A stretch of DNA of 64,000 nucleotides from Streptococcus suis (GTDB taxonomy: Bacteria > Bacillota > Bacilli > Lactobacillales > Streptococcaceae): the NCBI RefSeq assembly GCF_019856455.1, contig NZ_CP082205.1, forward strand, positions 2,108,001 through 2,172,000. Reading direction: 5' to 3'. The notes under the pieces are model-generated. The model searched no databases. It was not told where the DNA came from and saw only the letters and a list, made by a program, of their open reading frames with translations. Of the stretch, positions 1 to 9,444 are shown one piece after another. The position numbers were made by a program, and so were the translations under genes. Positions within the stretch are counted from its first letter, which is position 1, and every line of letters starts with the position of its first letter.

Positions 1-359
1 ACGATAGCAGGAATGATTGGAACGAATACGTCACCGAAAGTACGGATAGCACGTTGGAAAGCATTACCTTGTTTAGCAGCTTCAGCTTTTTGTTCACCAG
101 TAGTCGCTGTTGGCAAACCAAGGGCAACCACTTCATCGTAGATTTTGTTTACTGTACCAGTACCAAAGATGATTTGGTATTGACCAGAGTTGAAGAAAGC
201 ACCTTGTACTTTTTCGATATCTTCTACTGTATCCTTGTCGATTTTTCCTTCATCAACAACCATAACACGAAGGCGAGTCGCACAGTGGGCAACACTGCGT
301 ACGTTCTCACGTCCGCCAAGGGCATCAATGACTTTTTTTGCAATTTCTGTATTATTCAT
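1..359 (-). CDS. scrA: Sucrose-specific PTS EIIBC component, N-terminal part (runs off the window)
   Basis: Read on the minus strand from ATG at 357-359, the frame stays open to the window edge (about 119 residues). It is a PTS EIIB domain: the segment AHCATRLR places the phosphorylated cysteine at residue 26, and the rest of the EIIB fold follows, then the start of the linker. EIIB passes phosphate from HPr/EIIA to sugar during uptake, giving sucrose-6-phosphate in the cytoplasm. The sugar is inferred from the neighbours: it diverges from scrB (sucrose-6-P hydrolase) and scrR. An AAGGAG ribosome site lies upstream of the start. The C-terminal permease and any EIIA domain are outside the window. 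Confidence 0.85.
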   Translation of the reverse strand, partial: MNNTEIAKKVIDALGGRENVRSVAHCATRLRVMVVDEGKIDKDTVEDIEKVQGAFFNSGQYQIIFGTGTVNKIYDEVVALGLPTATTGEQKAEAAKQGNAFQRAIRTFGDVFVPIIPAI

Positions 360-398
360 CTTGCAAAAATCTCCTTATTAAATATTTTTTGCTTTTTT

Positions 399-461
399 GA
401 AAGTGTTTTCAAACTTTCGATGGTTTTATTATATCACTTTTATAAAATATGTCAAACGTTT
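399..461 (-). promoter_or_regulatory. scrA promoter with two candidate ScrR operators
   Basis: On the minus strand TTGACA (450-455) and TATAAT (428-433) are separated by 16 nt, a near-consensus sigma-A promoter facing scrA. AAACGTTT (454-461) overlaps the -35 box and matches the core of LacI-family operators. A second palindrome with GAAAGT/ACTTTC arms (399-418) lies just downstream of the promoter. Repression by ScrR in the absence of sucrose is inferred. Confidence 0.75.
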
Positions 462-502
462 ATCACATTTTTTTTTGAATTTCTTAAAAACATTGTTAAA
501 AC

Positions 503-531
503 TTGATTTTTTGCAAGAAAACGTTTACTAT
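503..531 (+). promoter_or_regulatory. scrB-scrR promoter with ScrR operator
   Basis: TTGATT (503-508), a 17-nt spacer and TACTAT (526-531) form a promoter facing scrB. The sequence GAAAACGTTT (517-526) sits over the -10 box, the same core as at the scrA promoter, so one LacI-type repressor could switch off both divergent units. Confidence 0.7.
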
Positions 532-564
532 ATTAATGAAAAACTAGAAAATTTGGAGAAAATT

Positions 565-2019
565 ATGGCATTTACAACAGAGGAGCGTTACAGAGCTTAT
601 GCTGACTGGACACCCGAATATATTGAAAAAATAAAGAAGAATACAGAGAGTTCTCCTTGGAGGACAAATTTCCACATTGAAACACCACATGGACTATTAA
701 ATGATCCAAATGGATTTTCTTATTTTAATGGAAAATGGACTCTTTTTTACCAATACTTCCCATTCGGTGCTGCGCACGGATTAAAATCTTGGGTCCATAC
801 AGAATCAACGGATTTGGTCCATTTTGAAGAAACTGGTACGGTTATGTACCCAGATACACCACTTGATAGCCACGGTGCCTACTCTGGATCTGCCATGGAA
901 TTTGGCGACAAGCTCTTCCTCTTCTATACTGGAAATGTCCGCGATGAAAATTGGGTTCGCCATCCATACCAAATCGGTGCCTTGATGGATAAAGATGGTA
1001 AGATTGAAAAGATTGATAAAGTCTTGATTGAGCAACCAGAAGATACCACCGACCATTTCCGTGATCCACAAATTTTCAACTATAAAGGGCAATATTACGC
1101 TATCGTCGGTGGACAAAATTTGGATAAAAAGGGAATTGTCAAACTTTATAAAGCTGAAAATAACGACTACCTCAACTGGTCCTATATTGGTGACCTAGAT
1201 TTTGCCAATGATATGACCGCTTATATGATGGAATGCCCAAATATTGCGTTCGTCGGTGAGCAACCCATCCTTCTCTACTGTCCACAAGGCTTGGACAAAG
1301 AGGTATTGGACTATGGCAATATCTATCCAAATATGTACAAGATTGGTCAGAGTTTCGATCCTGAAACAGCAAGCATTGTCGAACCGAGCGAATTGATCAA
1401 TCTGGACCATGGTTTTGAGTGCTATGCAACCCAGGCCTTTAATGCACCAGACGGTCGAACTCTATCTGTTAGCTGGTTGGCACTTCCAGATGTGGAATAC
1501 CCAACCGATGCTTATGACTACCAAGGCTGTCTGTCATTGGTTAAAGAATTAACCATCAAGGACGGTAAGCTCTACCAATATCCAGTCGATGCGATTACCA
1601 GTCTTCGTAGAGAAGCTCAGCCATTTTCAGCCCAAAAAGAAACCAATAATGTTTACGAATTGGAACTTGATTTTTCAGCGGGCGCGAAGCACGAAATCGT
1701 ATTGTTCGCAAATGAAGCAGAAAAAGGCTTGGTCTTGTCTGTAGACACTGAACAAGGCCAGATTACATTGGACCGCGGCAACTGTGGTCAGCCATTCGCA
1801 CTCGATTTCGGCACAAGTCGCTCTTGCGAGATTTCTCCAGGAGCTCTTACAGCCAATATCTTCATCGACAAATCTGTCTTTGAAATCTTTATCAATAAAG
1901 GAGAGAAAGTATTTTCTGGTCGTGTCTTCCCTGATGCGGATCAGTCTGGTATCGTCATTACGACTGGTAATCCGACCGGAACCTACTACCATTTAGATTA
2001 TGGTCGCAAAACTAACTGA
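565..2019 (+). CDS. scrB: Sucrose-6-phosphate hydrolase (GH32 invertase)
   Basis: Hydrolyses sucrose-6-phosphate to glucose-6-phosphate and fructose in the cytoplasm. The 484-residue protein has the GH32 signatures: NDPNG near residue 50 with the nucleophile aspartate, FRDP for transition-state binding, and ECPN carrying the acid/base glutamate, followed by a C-terminal beta-sandwich. The frame is open further upstream, but ATG at 565 is chosen because a GGAG site precedes it by 7 nt and the promoter lies at 503-531. The end overlaps scrR by 20 bp, so the two are translationally linked. Confidence 0.93.
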   Translation: MAFTTEERYRAYADWTPEYIEKIKKNTESSPWRTNFHIETPHGLLNDPNGFSYFNGKWTLFYQYFPFGAAHGLKSWVHTESTDLVHFEETGTVMYPDTPLDSHGAYSGSAMEFGDKLFLFYTGNVRDENWVRHPYQIGALMDKDGKIEKIDKVLIEQPEDTTDHFRDPQIFNYKGQYYAIVGGQNLDKKGIVKLYKAENNDYLNWSYIGDLDFANDMTAYMMECPNIAFVGEQPILLYCPQGLDKEVLDYGNIYPNMYKIGQSFDPETASIVEPSELINLDHGFECYATQAFNAPDGRTLSVSWLALPDVEYPTDAYDYQGCLSLVKELTIKDGKLYQYPVDAITSLRREAQPFSAQKETNNVYELELDFSAGAKHEIVLFANEAEKGLVLSVDTEQGQITLDRGNCGQPFALDFGTSRSCEISPGALTANIFIDKSVFEIFINKGEKVFSGRVFPDADQSGIVITTGNPTGTYYHLDYGRKTN

Positions 2020-2965
2020 TGTCGCACAGTTAGCTGGGGTTAGCCCAACAACTGTCTCGCGCGTTATCAATAAAAAAGGATACCTATCTGAAAAAACCAT
2101 TCGCAATGTCGAAGAGGCTATGCGTGAACTGGGCTACAAACCTAATAATTTAGCTCGTAGTTTGCAAGGTAAATCTGCAAAATTAGTTGGTCTTATCTTC
2201 CCAACAATAAACAATATTTTTTATTCTGAATTGATTAGCCATTTAGAAAAAGAGCTTTTTGATCGAGGCTATAAAACCATTATTTGCAATAGCCAGCACG
2301 AGTCCGATAAGGAACGTGAGTATCTAGAAATGTTAGCAGCTAACCAAGTAGATGGGATTATCTCGGGCAGTCACAATCTCGGTATCCAAGACTACGACCG
2401 TGTCGTAGCTCCAATTATCGCTTTTGACCGCAACCTCTCTCCTTCCATTCCCATTGTCTCTTCCGATAATTTTGCTGGCGGGGTATTAGCTGCCCAAACC
2501 TTACAAAAAGCGGGATGTCACAATCCATTAATGATTACGGGGAACGATGATTCCAATTCACCTACCGGTCTTCGCCAAGTAGGTTTCACATCTATTTTGA
2601 ACAAAGCTGACGTTTTTCATATCTCCAGTGATTTCTCACCTGTGCGCAAGGAGATGGAAATCCGAGCCATTCTTGAAAAGCAAAAACCAGATGGTATCTT
2701 TGTATCTGGCGATGCAACGGCTATGCTGGTATGGAACGTCATTCGTTCATTGAAACTGTCTATTCCAGAGGATATTAAATTGATTGGTTATGATGGAACC
2801 AGTTTCATCGAAAACTACTACCCTCAACTGACAACCATCAAGCAACCATTAACCGAAATAGCTCGACTGCTGGTTGAACTATTAGTTGATAAAATCGAAG
2901 GAAAGAAATTGACAAAAACAGACTATATCCTACCGATTAGCCTACTAGCAGGAGCTAGTATATAA
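2000..2965 (+). CDS. scrR: Sucrose operon repressor, LacI family
   Basis: A 321-residue LacI/GalR regulator. Residues 3-50 form the helix-turn-helix and hinge (TDVAQLAGVSPTTVSRVIN), followed by a periplasmic-binding-protein-like sugar sensor (LVGLIFPTINNIFYSEL onward). It overlaps the 3' end of scrB and is followed by a strong terminator. By family knowledge it represses scrA and scrB until the sugar ligand binds; the AAACGTTT sites at 454-461 and 518-525 are its likely operators. Confidence 0.92.
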   Translation: MVAKLTDVAQLAGVSPTTVSRVINKKGYLSEKTIRNVEEAMRELGYKPNNLARSLQGKSAKLVGLIFPTINNIFYSELISHLEKELFDRGYKTIICNSQHESDKEREYLEMLAANQVDGIISGSHNLGIQDYDRVVAPIIAFDRNLSPSIPIVSSDNFAGGVLAAQTLQKAGCHNPLMITGNDDSNSPTGLRQVGFTSILNKADVFHISSDFSPVRKEMEIRAILEKQKPDGIFVSGDATAMLVWNVIRSLKLSIPEDIKLIGYDGTSFIENYYPQLTTIKQPLTEIARLLVELLVDKIEGKKLTKTDYILPISLLAGASI

Positions 2966-3004
2966 AAAAAGCTGTACCTAATAAAAATTAGGTGCAGCTT
3001 TTTT
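2964..3004 (+). terminator. Rho-independent terminator after scrR
   Basis: A-rich run, then AGCTGTACCTAAT paired through an AAAA loop with ATTAGGTGCAGCT, then six T. The stem is long with one mismatch, and symmetric A and T runs make it usable from both sides. Confidence 0.9.
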
Positions 3005-3070
3005 GTGATACATTCTCTTATTTCTCAAGTAATACTATTCAAAAAACAAAAACTAACCTATAATAGATTT

Positions 3071-3583
3071 ATGAAACTTACTATCGAACAAACGAAAGAA
3101 TTAAAAACTTATTTGAAAGATAAAACCTATTCTCCATTTCATAGACGACTTCAAGTTATCTTGTTCAGAGCAGAAGGTCTTAGCTATAAGGAAATCACTA
3201 ACCTCATCGGCTATTCAAAGTATACAATCTGGTCCTTACAGCGCAAGTACGAACTTGAGGGGATTTCAGCTCTAGTAAGAGAAACGCGAGGTGGACGGAA
3301 CCGTCAATATTTAACCCTTCAAGAAGAGGAAGCGTTTCTAAAAGAACAGTTAACAGCCTCACTAAATGGCGAATTTGTGACGATAAACTCTCTCTATGAA
3401 GCTTATCAGAAACGGGTTGGACACCCTACGACCAAGGAAGGATTCTATGCCATTCTTAAACGCCATGGTTGGCGCAAAGTGACGCCAAGACCAGAACACC
3501 CTAAAAAAGCAGACGCCGAAACGATTCTAGCGTCTAAAAATAAAATCTTCATTCACGAAAACAGGAAAGCGCTTCAAGAATAG
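3071..3583 (+). CDS. IS630 transposase, N-terminal frame (helix-turn-helix)
   Basis: Starts at ATG 3071 (MKLTIEQTKELK). About 170 residues with a helix-turn-helix (EGLSYKEITNLIGYSKYTIW) and a second DNA-binding segment around GGRNRQYLTLQEEE. It ends before the catalytic domain. The next part is in the +1 frame, so full-length transposase needs a frameshift between 3531 and 3583, most likely at the A-rich run at 3534-3545. This may be programmed, as in some IS630 members, or a decay mutation. Confidence 0.8.
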   Translation: MKLTIEQTKELKTYLKDKTYSPFHRRLQVILFRAEGLSYKEITNLIGYSKYTIWSLQRKYELEGISALVRETRGGRNRQYLTLQEEEAFLKEQLTASLNGEFVTINSLYEAYQKRVGHPTTKEGFYAILKRHGWRKVTPRPEHPKKADAETILASKNKIFIHENRKALQE

Positions 3584-3608
3584 TCGTCGCTATCATAAAG
3601 TCAGGCTA

Positions 3609-4106
3609 ATGTATCAAGATGAGGCGGGTTTCGGTCGGATCAGTAAAATTGGGAAGGCCTGGGCACCAAAAGGGGTGAGACCGCATGTACATAGTCACTA
3701 TATTCGTGAGTATCGCTATTGCTATGGTGCTGTTGATGCCCATACAGGAGAGTCCTTCTTCATTATCGCTGGGGGCTGTAATACAGATTGGATGAATGTT
3801 TTTCTCAAACAACTATCTGAAGCTTATCCTGACGATTATATTTTATTAGTGATGGACAATGCCGTTTGGCATAAATCAAGTACCTTAGAGAAACCACATA
3901 ATATTGGTTTTGAGTTTATTCCTCCCTATACTCCTGAAATGAATCCAATTGAACAAGTTTGGGCTGAGATTCGAAAGAGAGGGTTTAAGAATAAAGCTTT
4001 TAAAACACTAGACGATGTGATAAACAAGCTTCAAGAAGTAATACGAGAGTTAGATTGGTCTATTTTAAAACCAATTGTTAGTAGACAATGGTTTAAAAAC
4101 ACTTGA
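3609..4106 (+). CDS. IS630 transposase, catalytic frame (DDE)
   Basis: About 165 residues from ATG 3609, although the frame is open from 3531, consistent with entry by frameshift. The DDE motif is visible: D in MYQDEAGFGR, D in LVMDNAVWHKS and E in TPEMNPIEQVWAE. The catalytic triad looks intact, so activity depends on joining it to the N-terminal frame. Confidence 0.85.
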   Translation: MYQDEAGFGRISKIGKAWAPKGVRPHVHSHYIREYRYCYGAVDAHTGESFFIIAGGCNTDWMNVFLKQLSEAYPDDYILLVMDNAVWHKSSTLEKPHNIGFEFIPPYTPEMNPIEQVWAEIRKRGFKNKAFKTLDDVINKLQEVIRELDWSILKPIVSRQWFKNT

Positions 4107-4135
4107 CTGGTTTGCTTTTGATTTTTGTTGAGTAT

Positions 4136-4160
4136 AAAAAAGAAGCTCATCAGGCTTCTT
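4136..4160 (-). terminator. Terminator overlapping the nusB stop codon
   Basis: On the minus strand AAGAAGC pairs with GCTTCTT across a 7-nt loop that contains the region of the nusB stop, followed by a T run. The right end of the IS630 element begins inside this T run. Confidence 0.8.
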
Positions 4161-4569
4161 CTTTAATAAACTGGCTCAAAACTCCATTGATAAACTTAGC
4201 TGAAGATTCATCAGAAAATTCTTTAGCCAATTCAATAGCCTCGTTAACAGCAACGCGGTCTGGCGTTTCTTCAAAATGTAAGATTTCAAATAGGCCTAGT
4301 CGCATGATATTCTTGTCAATCAAGGTTAAACGGTCTAAGGTCCATCCTGCTTTTAATCGGCTAGATAACTCCTTATCCAAGTCATCACGATAGTCTGCTA
4401 CACCATTGACAAGGTTAAGGAGAAAGAGCGGAATTTCAACTCCATCTTGCTCTTCCTCTCTATCATAAAGATAAGAAAACTGAGCTGCCTGAACAGGTTC
4501 TTGACCAAATTCAAGTGATACGATTGCCTGCAAAGCACACTTACGCAGGGCATGTCTATTATTCTTCAT
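4150..4569 (-). CDS. nusB: Transcription antitermination factor NusB
   Basis: An all-helical RNA-binding protein of about 139 residues that joins NusE (S10) on boxA RNA to support rRNA transcription. Family signatures are NNRHALRKCALQAI at the N-terminus and LTLIDKNIMRLGLFEI, RVAVNEAIELAKEF and FINGVL in the C-terminal half. ATG 4569 is preferred over a TTG one codon earlier because a GAGAGGA site lies upstream. It overlaps the 3' end of the Asp23-family gene by 11 bp, forming an efp-asp23-nusB unit common in Firmicutes. Confidence 0.93.
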   Translation of the reverse strand: MKNNRHALRKCALQAIVSLEFGQEPVQAAQFSYLYDREEEQDGVEIPLFLLNLVNGVADYRDDLDKELSSRLKAGWTLDRLTLIDKNIMRLGLFEILHFEETPDRVAVNEAIELAKEFSDESSAKFINGVLSQFIKEEA

Positions 4570-4951
4570 CAAGGAAATCCTCTCCGAATAAATCTTTCAA
4601 TGCTGGTTTTGGTGTTTTATCAGGAACAATGCCGCTGACATGGATATTAACCGCAACCACTTGAACTTCTGCATAGTTGTAAACTGCTGTCTTGACTGCA
4701 CGCTGGATGTCCATTGATACGGCAGGAACATTTACACCATATTCTAGATAGACGTAAATATCCGCAGTCACTCGACCTTCCTCGTCAGTTTCAAGATAAA
4801 CACCTTTATTTAACGATGTTTTTGACCAACTGTCTGCTACACGCTTATTTTGAAGGGAATGCACTCCATCAACTTTCGCTGCAGCAATGCCTGTAATTAC
4901 TTCAAGGACGCGAGGTGCGATAACAATCTCGCCTTGATATTCTGTTGTCAT
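4559..4951 (-). CDS. Asp23/Gls24 family envelope stress protein (YqhY-like)
   Basis: A 130-residue Asp23-fold protein: the segments GEIVIAPRVLEVITGIAA, DVSIYL-like VTADIYVYLEYGVNVPAVS and IQRAVKTAVYNYAEVQVVAVNIHVSGI are typical. It lies between efp and nusB, the position of yqhY in Bacillus, where the protein is linked to acetyl-CoA carboxylase and fatty acid control. A specific role here is not shown by the sequence. It ends in an acidic tail, DLFGEDFLDEE. Confidence 0.88.
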   Translation of the reverse strand: MTTEYQGEIVIAPRVLEVITGIAAAKVDGVHSLQNKRVADSWSKTSLNKGVYLETDEEGRVTADIYVYLEYGVNVPAVSMDIQRAVKTAVYNYAEVQVVAVNIHVSGIVPDKTPKPALKDLFGEDFLDEE

Positions 4952-4978
4952 AGGCTCTCCTTTCTTAAGAGGAAACGA

Positions 4979-5536
4979 TTAAGCACGTGATACGTAAGTT
5001 CCTTCAGCTGTGTTGATAACGAGTTTTTGACCTGCTTCGATAAAGTCTGGTACATTGACTACAAGACCTGTTTCCATCGTAGCTGGTTTACCTGAACCTG
5101 TAACAGTCGCACCTTTGATAGATGGTTGTGTTTCTGCAACGACTAATTCAACAGTTGTTGGTACAGTAACACCGATCACTTCTGTTCCGTAGAACTGGAT
5201 CTTCACATCGGAATTCTCCAAGATATAGAGCAATTCTTCTTTGATAGTCGCTACTGGAATTTCATACTGATCGTAAGTCTCAGTATTCATGAAATAAGCT
5301 GTGTCATCCATTTGGTAAAGGTACTGTGCTGGAACTGTTTCGATAATAGCTTGTTCAAATTTTTCATCTGGACGGTAAGTTGTATCGAAGGTTGAACCTG
5401 TACGTACATCACGCAATTTCATACGCATGATGGTGTTACCTTTACCTGGTTTGTGGTGGCTTGCATCCAAAACTTTAATCAATTTACCTTCAGCTTCGAA
5501 GGTCATACCTGCTCTAAGTTTACTTGCTTCAATCAT
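4979..5536 (-). CDS. efp: Translation elongation factor P
   Basis: At 185 residues it is the standard length, with three beta-barrel domains. The N-terminal KOW-like domain carries SHHKPGKGN with the tip lysine at residue 32; the C-terminal signature region is [25 protein letters not shown] binds between the P and E sites and relieves stalling at polyproline. It is transcribed ahead of asp23-nusB. Confidence 0.96.
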   Translation of the reverse strand: MIEASKLRAGMTFEAEGKLIKVLDASHHKPGKGNTIMRMKLRDVRTGSTFDTTYRPDEKFEQAIIETVPAQYLYQMDDTAYFMNTETYDQYEIPVATIKEELLYILENSDVKIQFYGTEVIGVTVPTTVELVVAETQPSIKGATVTGSGKPATMETGLVVNVPDFIEAGQKLVINTAEGTYVSRA

Positions 5537-5599
5537 TGTATTGAATACCTCTTCAAATTTTATTTATTCGCTTTATTCTACCACAAACTGTCAAATTTC

Positions 5600-6661
5600 T
5601 CAAATGACAATCAATTCCTTGGGTGCTAATGTCAAGACTTCACAACCCTTTTCCGTAATCAATAGGTCATCTTCGATACGGACACCATATTTGTCATCCA
5701 AATAGATACCAGGCTCATCCGTCAAGACCATACCTGCCTTGATAGTCTCGTCAGATTTTCCAAAATACGGATATTCATGAATATCCAAACCGATACCGTG
5801 ACCGATGCCGTGTGTAAAGTTGGCTCCGTAACCCGCCGCATTGATAATCTCACGAGGAATAGCGTCAAACTCGCGGTAGGTGACACCTTCCTTGGCCTGC
5901 TCAATTAAAGCCTTATTGGCCCGCAAGACCACATCGTAAATCTCACGTTCTTGATCTGTCACATGACCGATATGGATGGTACGCGTCATATCACTGACAT
6001 AATGTTGGTAGTAGCAGCCAAAGTCCAAGGTCAGCGTTTCACCAGTCTGGATAAGCTTTTCTGAGGCTCTTCCATGGGGCATGGCAGAGCGGTAGCCAGA
6101 TGCCACGATGAACTCAAATGATGCCCCTTCGGCACCTAGTTGGCGCATGCGATGGTCAAGGAAATGATTGACGTCCATCTCAGTCGTCTGACCTGGTTTG
6201 ATAAAGTCAAGAACATCAATAAAAGCCTGATCCGAAATTTGACATGCACGGCGGATGGTCGCAATTTCTTTCTCATCCTTAATCATGCGCAAGTCTTCGA
6301 TAAAGTTTGACATAGCAACCAGTTGATAGCCCTCAAAAATACTGGTCAGACTTTGATAGAAACCATAGGTCACCTCGCTATCAAAACCAATTTTTTCAAG
6401 CCCATCTTCCTTAATCACCTTTGCAATCTCTTCAAGGGCAAAACGGCTCTCGATAATATCAAAACCTTTTACTGATGCCTTGGCTATCAAAGTATAACGC
6501 GAATCAGTCACAAACAAACGACGCTTGCCACTGATGAAGACAGTCGCCTCTGTCCCCCAAAAACCAGTTAGGTAGTAAATATTGTTCTGTCCCGTTACCA
6601 AAATTCCATCAACAGTTGATTGAGCTAATTTTGCTTCAAATTTTTCCACACGCGCTTGCAT
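5600..6661 (-). CDS. pepP: Xaa-Pro dipeptidase/aminopeptidase, M24B family
   Basis: A 353-residue cytoplasmic metallopeptidase that cleaves bonds next to proline. The N-terminal creatinase-like domain (1-125) is followed by a pita-bread domain with metal ligands: D in TLDFGC and SDMTRT, H in HGIGHGIGLDIHEYP, E in TDEPGIY and E in GVRIEDD. It lies 63 bp upstream of efp, a usual pairing in streptococci. Symbol pepP or pepQ cannot be decided from sequence alone. Confidence 0.88.
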   Translation of the reverse strand: MQARVEKFEAKLAQSTVDGILVTGQNNIYYLTGFWGTEATVFISGKRRLFVTDSRYTLIAKASVKGFDIIESRFALEEIAKVIKEDGLEKIGFDSEVTYGFYQSLTSIFEGYQLVAMSNFIEDLRMIKDEKEIATIRRACQISDQAFIDVLDFIKPGQTTEMDVNHFLDHRMRQLGAEGASFEFIVASGYRSAMPHGRASEKLIQTGETLTLDFGCYYQHYVSDMTRTIHIGHVTDQEREIYDVVLRANKALIEQAKEGVTYREFDAIPREIINAAGYGANFTHGIGHGIGLDIHEYPYFGKSDETIKAGMVLTDEPGIYLDDKYGVRIEDDLLITEKGCEVLTLAPKELIVI

Positions 6662-6730
6662 AAGCTACCTCCAAAGATTTTGTAACTATTATAGCAGAAA
6701 TACAGACAAATACCAATTATTATCAGCAGA

Positions 6731-6754
6731 CAAAAAAGCCGCAGAGCGACTGTT
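6731..6754 (-). terminator. Terminator downstream of the methyltransferase remnant
   Basis: On the minus strand AGTCGC pairs with GCGGCT around a short loop, followed by six T. Very similar hairpins lie at 9502-9526 and 10978-11001, flanking the restriction cassette and the DUF1266 gene. Confidence 0.75.
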
Positions 6755-6786
6755 TTAAGTATGTCACAGAGAAATGGAATCTTTCA

Positions 6787-6906
6787 CTAATCCAATACTT
6801 TTATATACTCTCCAATTTTTCGTACGATTTCAGTTACGAGAGCATTTCCCATAAAGAACATACGCATTTTATCGGATACGTCTACACTAGAGCCTTCGGC
6901 TAATTT
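6787..6906 (-). pseudogene. 3' remnant of a probable DNA cytosine-5 methyltransferase
   Basis: A 39-codon open stretch ends with TAG at 6787. Its translation contains VSDKMRMFFMGNALVTEIV followed by KIGEYIKVLD, which resembles C5-methyltransferase motif X at the C-terminus (the GNALV segment and the helix after it). An in-frame stop at 6907-6909 cuts it off, and the rest of the gene is absent. It is followed by its own terminator. I infer that an earlier restriction-modification system at this site was replaced by the DpnII-type cassette. The match is by motif only. Confidence 0.5.
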
Positions 6907-6933
6907 TTAGGGAAAATTTAATCATTGCCTAAA

Positions 6934-7800
6934 CTATTTTAAAGTCTTTAAAATATTATTTTTTAAATCGTTGGTATTATACAAGTGAGGCAAAACCTCA
7001 AAAGTTTCTTGTAAATTTTTCTTAGCCTTATGCCAACCTTTTCCGTCAGTAAACCACATAAATTCCACATTAGGAATTGTCTTCGCTTCTTCTGCAATCA
7101 TCTTATATGAACGTGCTGTTTCATTTAATTTCGATCCACCACTTGAGTAAAAATTAACCTCGATCAAATAAATAGTTGAATTATGCTTGATAACAAAGTC
7201 AAATCGTTTGGCTGTATTTCCCTCATTAGTGATGGCAGATAAATCAACTGAGAAGAGTTCCTCAATCTTATTTTGATAGACTTCCTTGAATAGAGTTTTA
7301 CCTAAAACATAACCAGCCGCCTCTAGATAATTTTGCACAATATTTTCCATAGCATGTCCAGTACGGTTCTTCCTACCGTTAGTATCCATGCCGACTTCGA
7401 CTCCTGTAACGTAGTCCACTAGATTTGATATAATATGCTTCTCGAGTAAATCAAAAATCCCTGACTTTTCCAAAAACATAGCATATTCTTCAATACTATA
7501 GTTTGGCTTACAAAAGTCAAAATAAAAATCTTTTATAGGGTCTTTAACAATAATTGTATCTTTCAAACGTTTCGCAATAAGGATTGGTATAACTTTCAAA
7601 ACTTCTGGATAATTTTGGTACAAATCTAAAAAATCTTGTTGTATATTTTTGCTACCAATAAGACTATTCATAATATTAAGAGGAACTTTTATACTTTCCA
7701 CATTATCATAGACTTTTGGAAAATCTGTATAATAAGTCCAATCCGCTATAGTGTCTGTCATGGTAGACAACCATTTTTCAAAGTCTCTATTTTTTTCCAC
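6934..7800 (-). CDS. dpnB: Type II restriction endonuclease, DpnII/MboI type (GATC)
   Basis: A 288-residue enzyme strongly resembling pneumococcal DpnII (recalled similarity, for example WLSTMTDTIADWTYYTDFPKVY and VDYVTGVEVGMDTNGRKNRT). It cuts unmethylated GATC. A PD-(D/E)xK-like core is visible around KRFDFVIKHNSTIYLIEVNFY. It is the last gene of the cassette and overlaps the upstream methyltransferase by 14 bp. The S. suis SsuDAT1I system is a related known cassette. Confidence 0.93.
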   Translation of the reverse strand: MEKNRDFEKWLSTMTDTIADWTYYTDFPKVYDNVESIKVPLNIMNSLIGSKNIQQDFLDLYQNYPEVLKVIPILIAKRLKDTIIVKDPIKDFYFDFCKPNYSIEEYAMFLEKSGIFDLLEKHIISNLVDYVTGVEVGMDTNGRKNRTGHAMENIVQNYLEAAGYVLGKTLFKEVYQNKIEELFSVDLSAITNEGNTAKRFDFVIKHNSTIYLIEVNFYSSGGSKLNETARSYKMIAEEAKTIPNVEFMWFTDGKGWHKAKKNLQETFEVLPHLYNTNDLKNNILKTLK

Positions 7801-8557
7801 TTTCTTTCTCCAATCTCGTTTTCGCTATTTTTAAATAATCTCGTTCGGCATCTATTCCAATGAATCTTCTACCTAATCGCTTCGCAACAACACCAGTTGT
7901 TCCGCTACCAACAAAAGGGTCTAGAATGTAGTCATTTTCTTTTGTGCTAGCTAATATTATTCGCTCTAAAAGATATTCTGGTTTCTGAGTGGGATGCTTG
8001 CCAGCCCATTTCTCTGATTTTGCTGTTAATCCACCAGTCCAGACATCTTTCATCTGTTTTCCATCGTTTAACTCTTTCATTAAATCATAGTTATAATAGT
8101 GACGAGCTTTCTTATCATTTTTTCTCGCCCAAAGAATTGTTTCAGTTGAATGTGTAAAGTAACGACAGGATAAATTGGGGGCAGGATTCGTTTTCTGCCA
8201 TGTAATATTATTCAGAATTTTGAAACCTTCTTGTTCTAAAGCCATTCCAACTGAATAAATATTGTGGAAACTACCTGAGATCCAAATCGTCCCATTGGGT
8301 TTCAAAACTTTTTTAGCTAACTGAATCCAGCGTCGATTAAAGTTGTGCTTTTCTTCAAGTGAGGAAACTTTATCCCACTCACCTTTATCAACTGATACAA
8401 CTTGACCACCTGAATTAGATATTCCACCATTACTCAAAAAGTACGGCGGATCCGCAAAAATCATATCCATACTTTCAGGTTTCATTTTTGACAAAAACTC
8501 AAAAGTGTCCGCATGAACAAGTATGGAATTCTCTTTATGATAGTATGGTTTCGTCAT
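7787..8557 (-). CDS. dpnA: Adenine methyltransferase of the DpnA type (second GATC methylase)
   Basis: An N6-adenine methyltransferase of about 256 residues with permuted motifs: the catalytic ADPPYFLSNGG comes first and the AdoMet-binding DPFVGSGTTG near the C-terminus. In S. pneumoniae the homologue methylates single-stranded GATC and protects incoming DNA during transformation. ATG 8557 is chosen because GGAGGGG precedes it; an in-frame upstream ATG at 8593 overlaps dpnM and would add 12 residues. A candidate competence box lies between these starts. Confidence 0.92.
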   Translation of the reverse strand: MTKPYYHKENSILVHADTFEFLSKMKPESMDMIFADPPYFLSNGGISNSGGQVVSVDKGEWDKVSSLEEKHNFNRRWIQLAKKVLKPNGTIWISGSFHNIYSVGMALEQEGFKILNNITWQKTNPAPNLSCRYFTHSTETILWARKNDKKARHYYNYDLMKELNDGKQMKDVWTGGLTAKSEKWAGKHPTQKPEYLLERIILASTKENDYILDPFVGSGTTGVVAKRLGRRFIGIDAERDYLKIAKTRLEKESGKK

Positions 8558-8576
8558 AATAACCCCTCCATACTTA

Positions 8577-8582
8577 TATTCG

Positions 8583-8584
<2 letters not shown>
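8577..8584 (-). promoter_or_regulatory. Candidate competence (ComX/SigX) box before dpnA
   Basis: The minus strand reads AACGAATA, seven of eight positions of the streptococcal combox TACGAATA. It overlaps the dpnM stop codon and is 19 nt upstream of the dpnA ATG at 8557, with GGAGGGG in between. In S. pneumoniae dpnA is a late competence gene with such an internal promoter. Confidence 0.5.
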
Positions 8585-9440
<856 letters not shown>

Positions 9441-9444
9441 TTAT

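Larger units (their letters stand above)
3033..4134 (+). mobile_element. IS630-family insertion sequence, about 1.1 kb
   Basis: Imperfect terminal inverted repeats (about 20 of 26 positions match) begin TACT at 3033 and end AGTA at 4134. The outermost TA pairs fit the TA target duplication of IS630 elements. The element carries a two-frame transposase and sits between the scrR terminator and the nusB terminator, so no host gene appears damaged. It resembles the streptococcal IS630-Spn1 group in protein features. Confidence 0.85.

Noticed and set aside
397..564. Upstream extension of scrB by 56 residues
   Set aside because: It covers the scrB promoter and operator; ATG 565 has the ribosome site.
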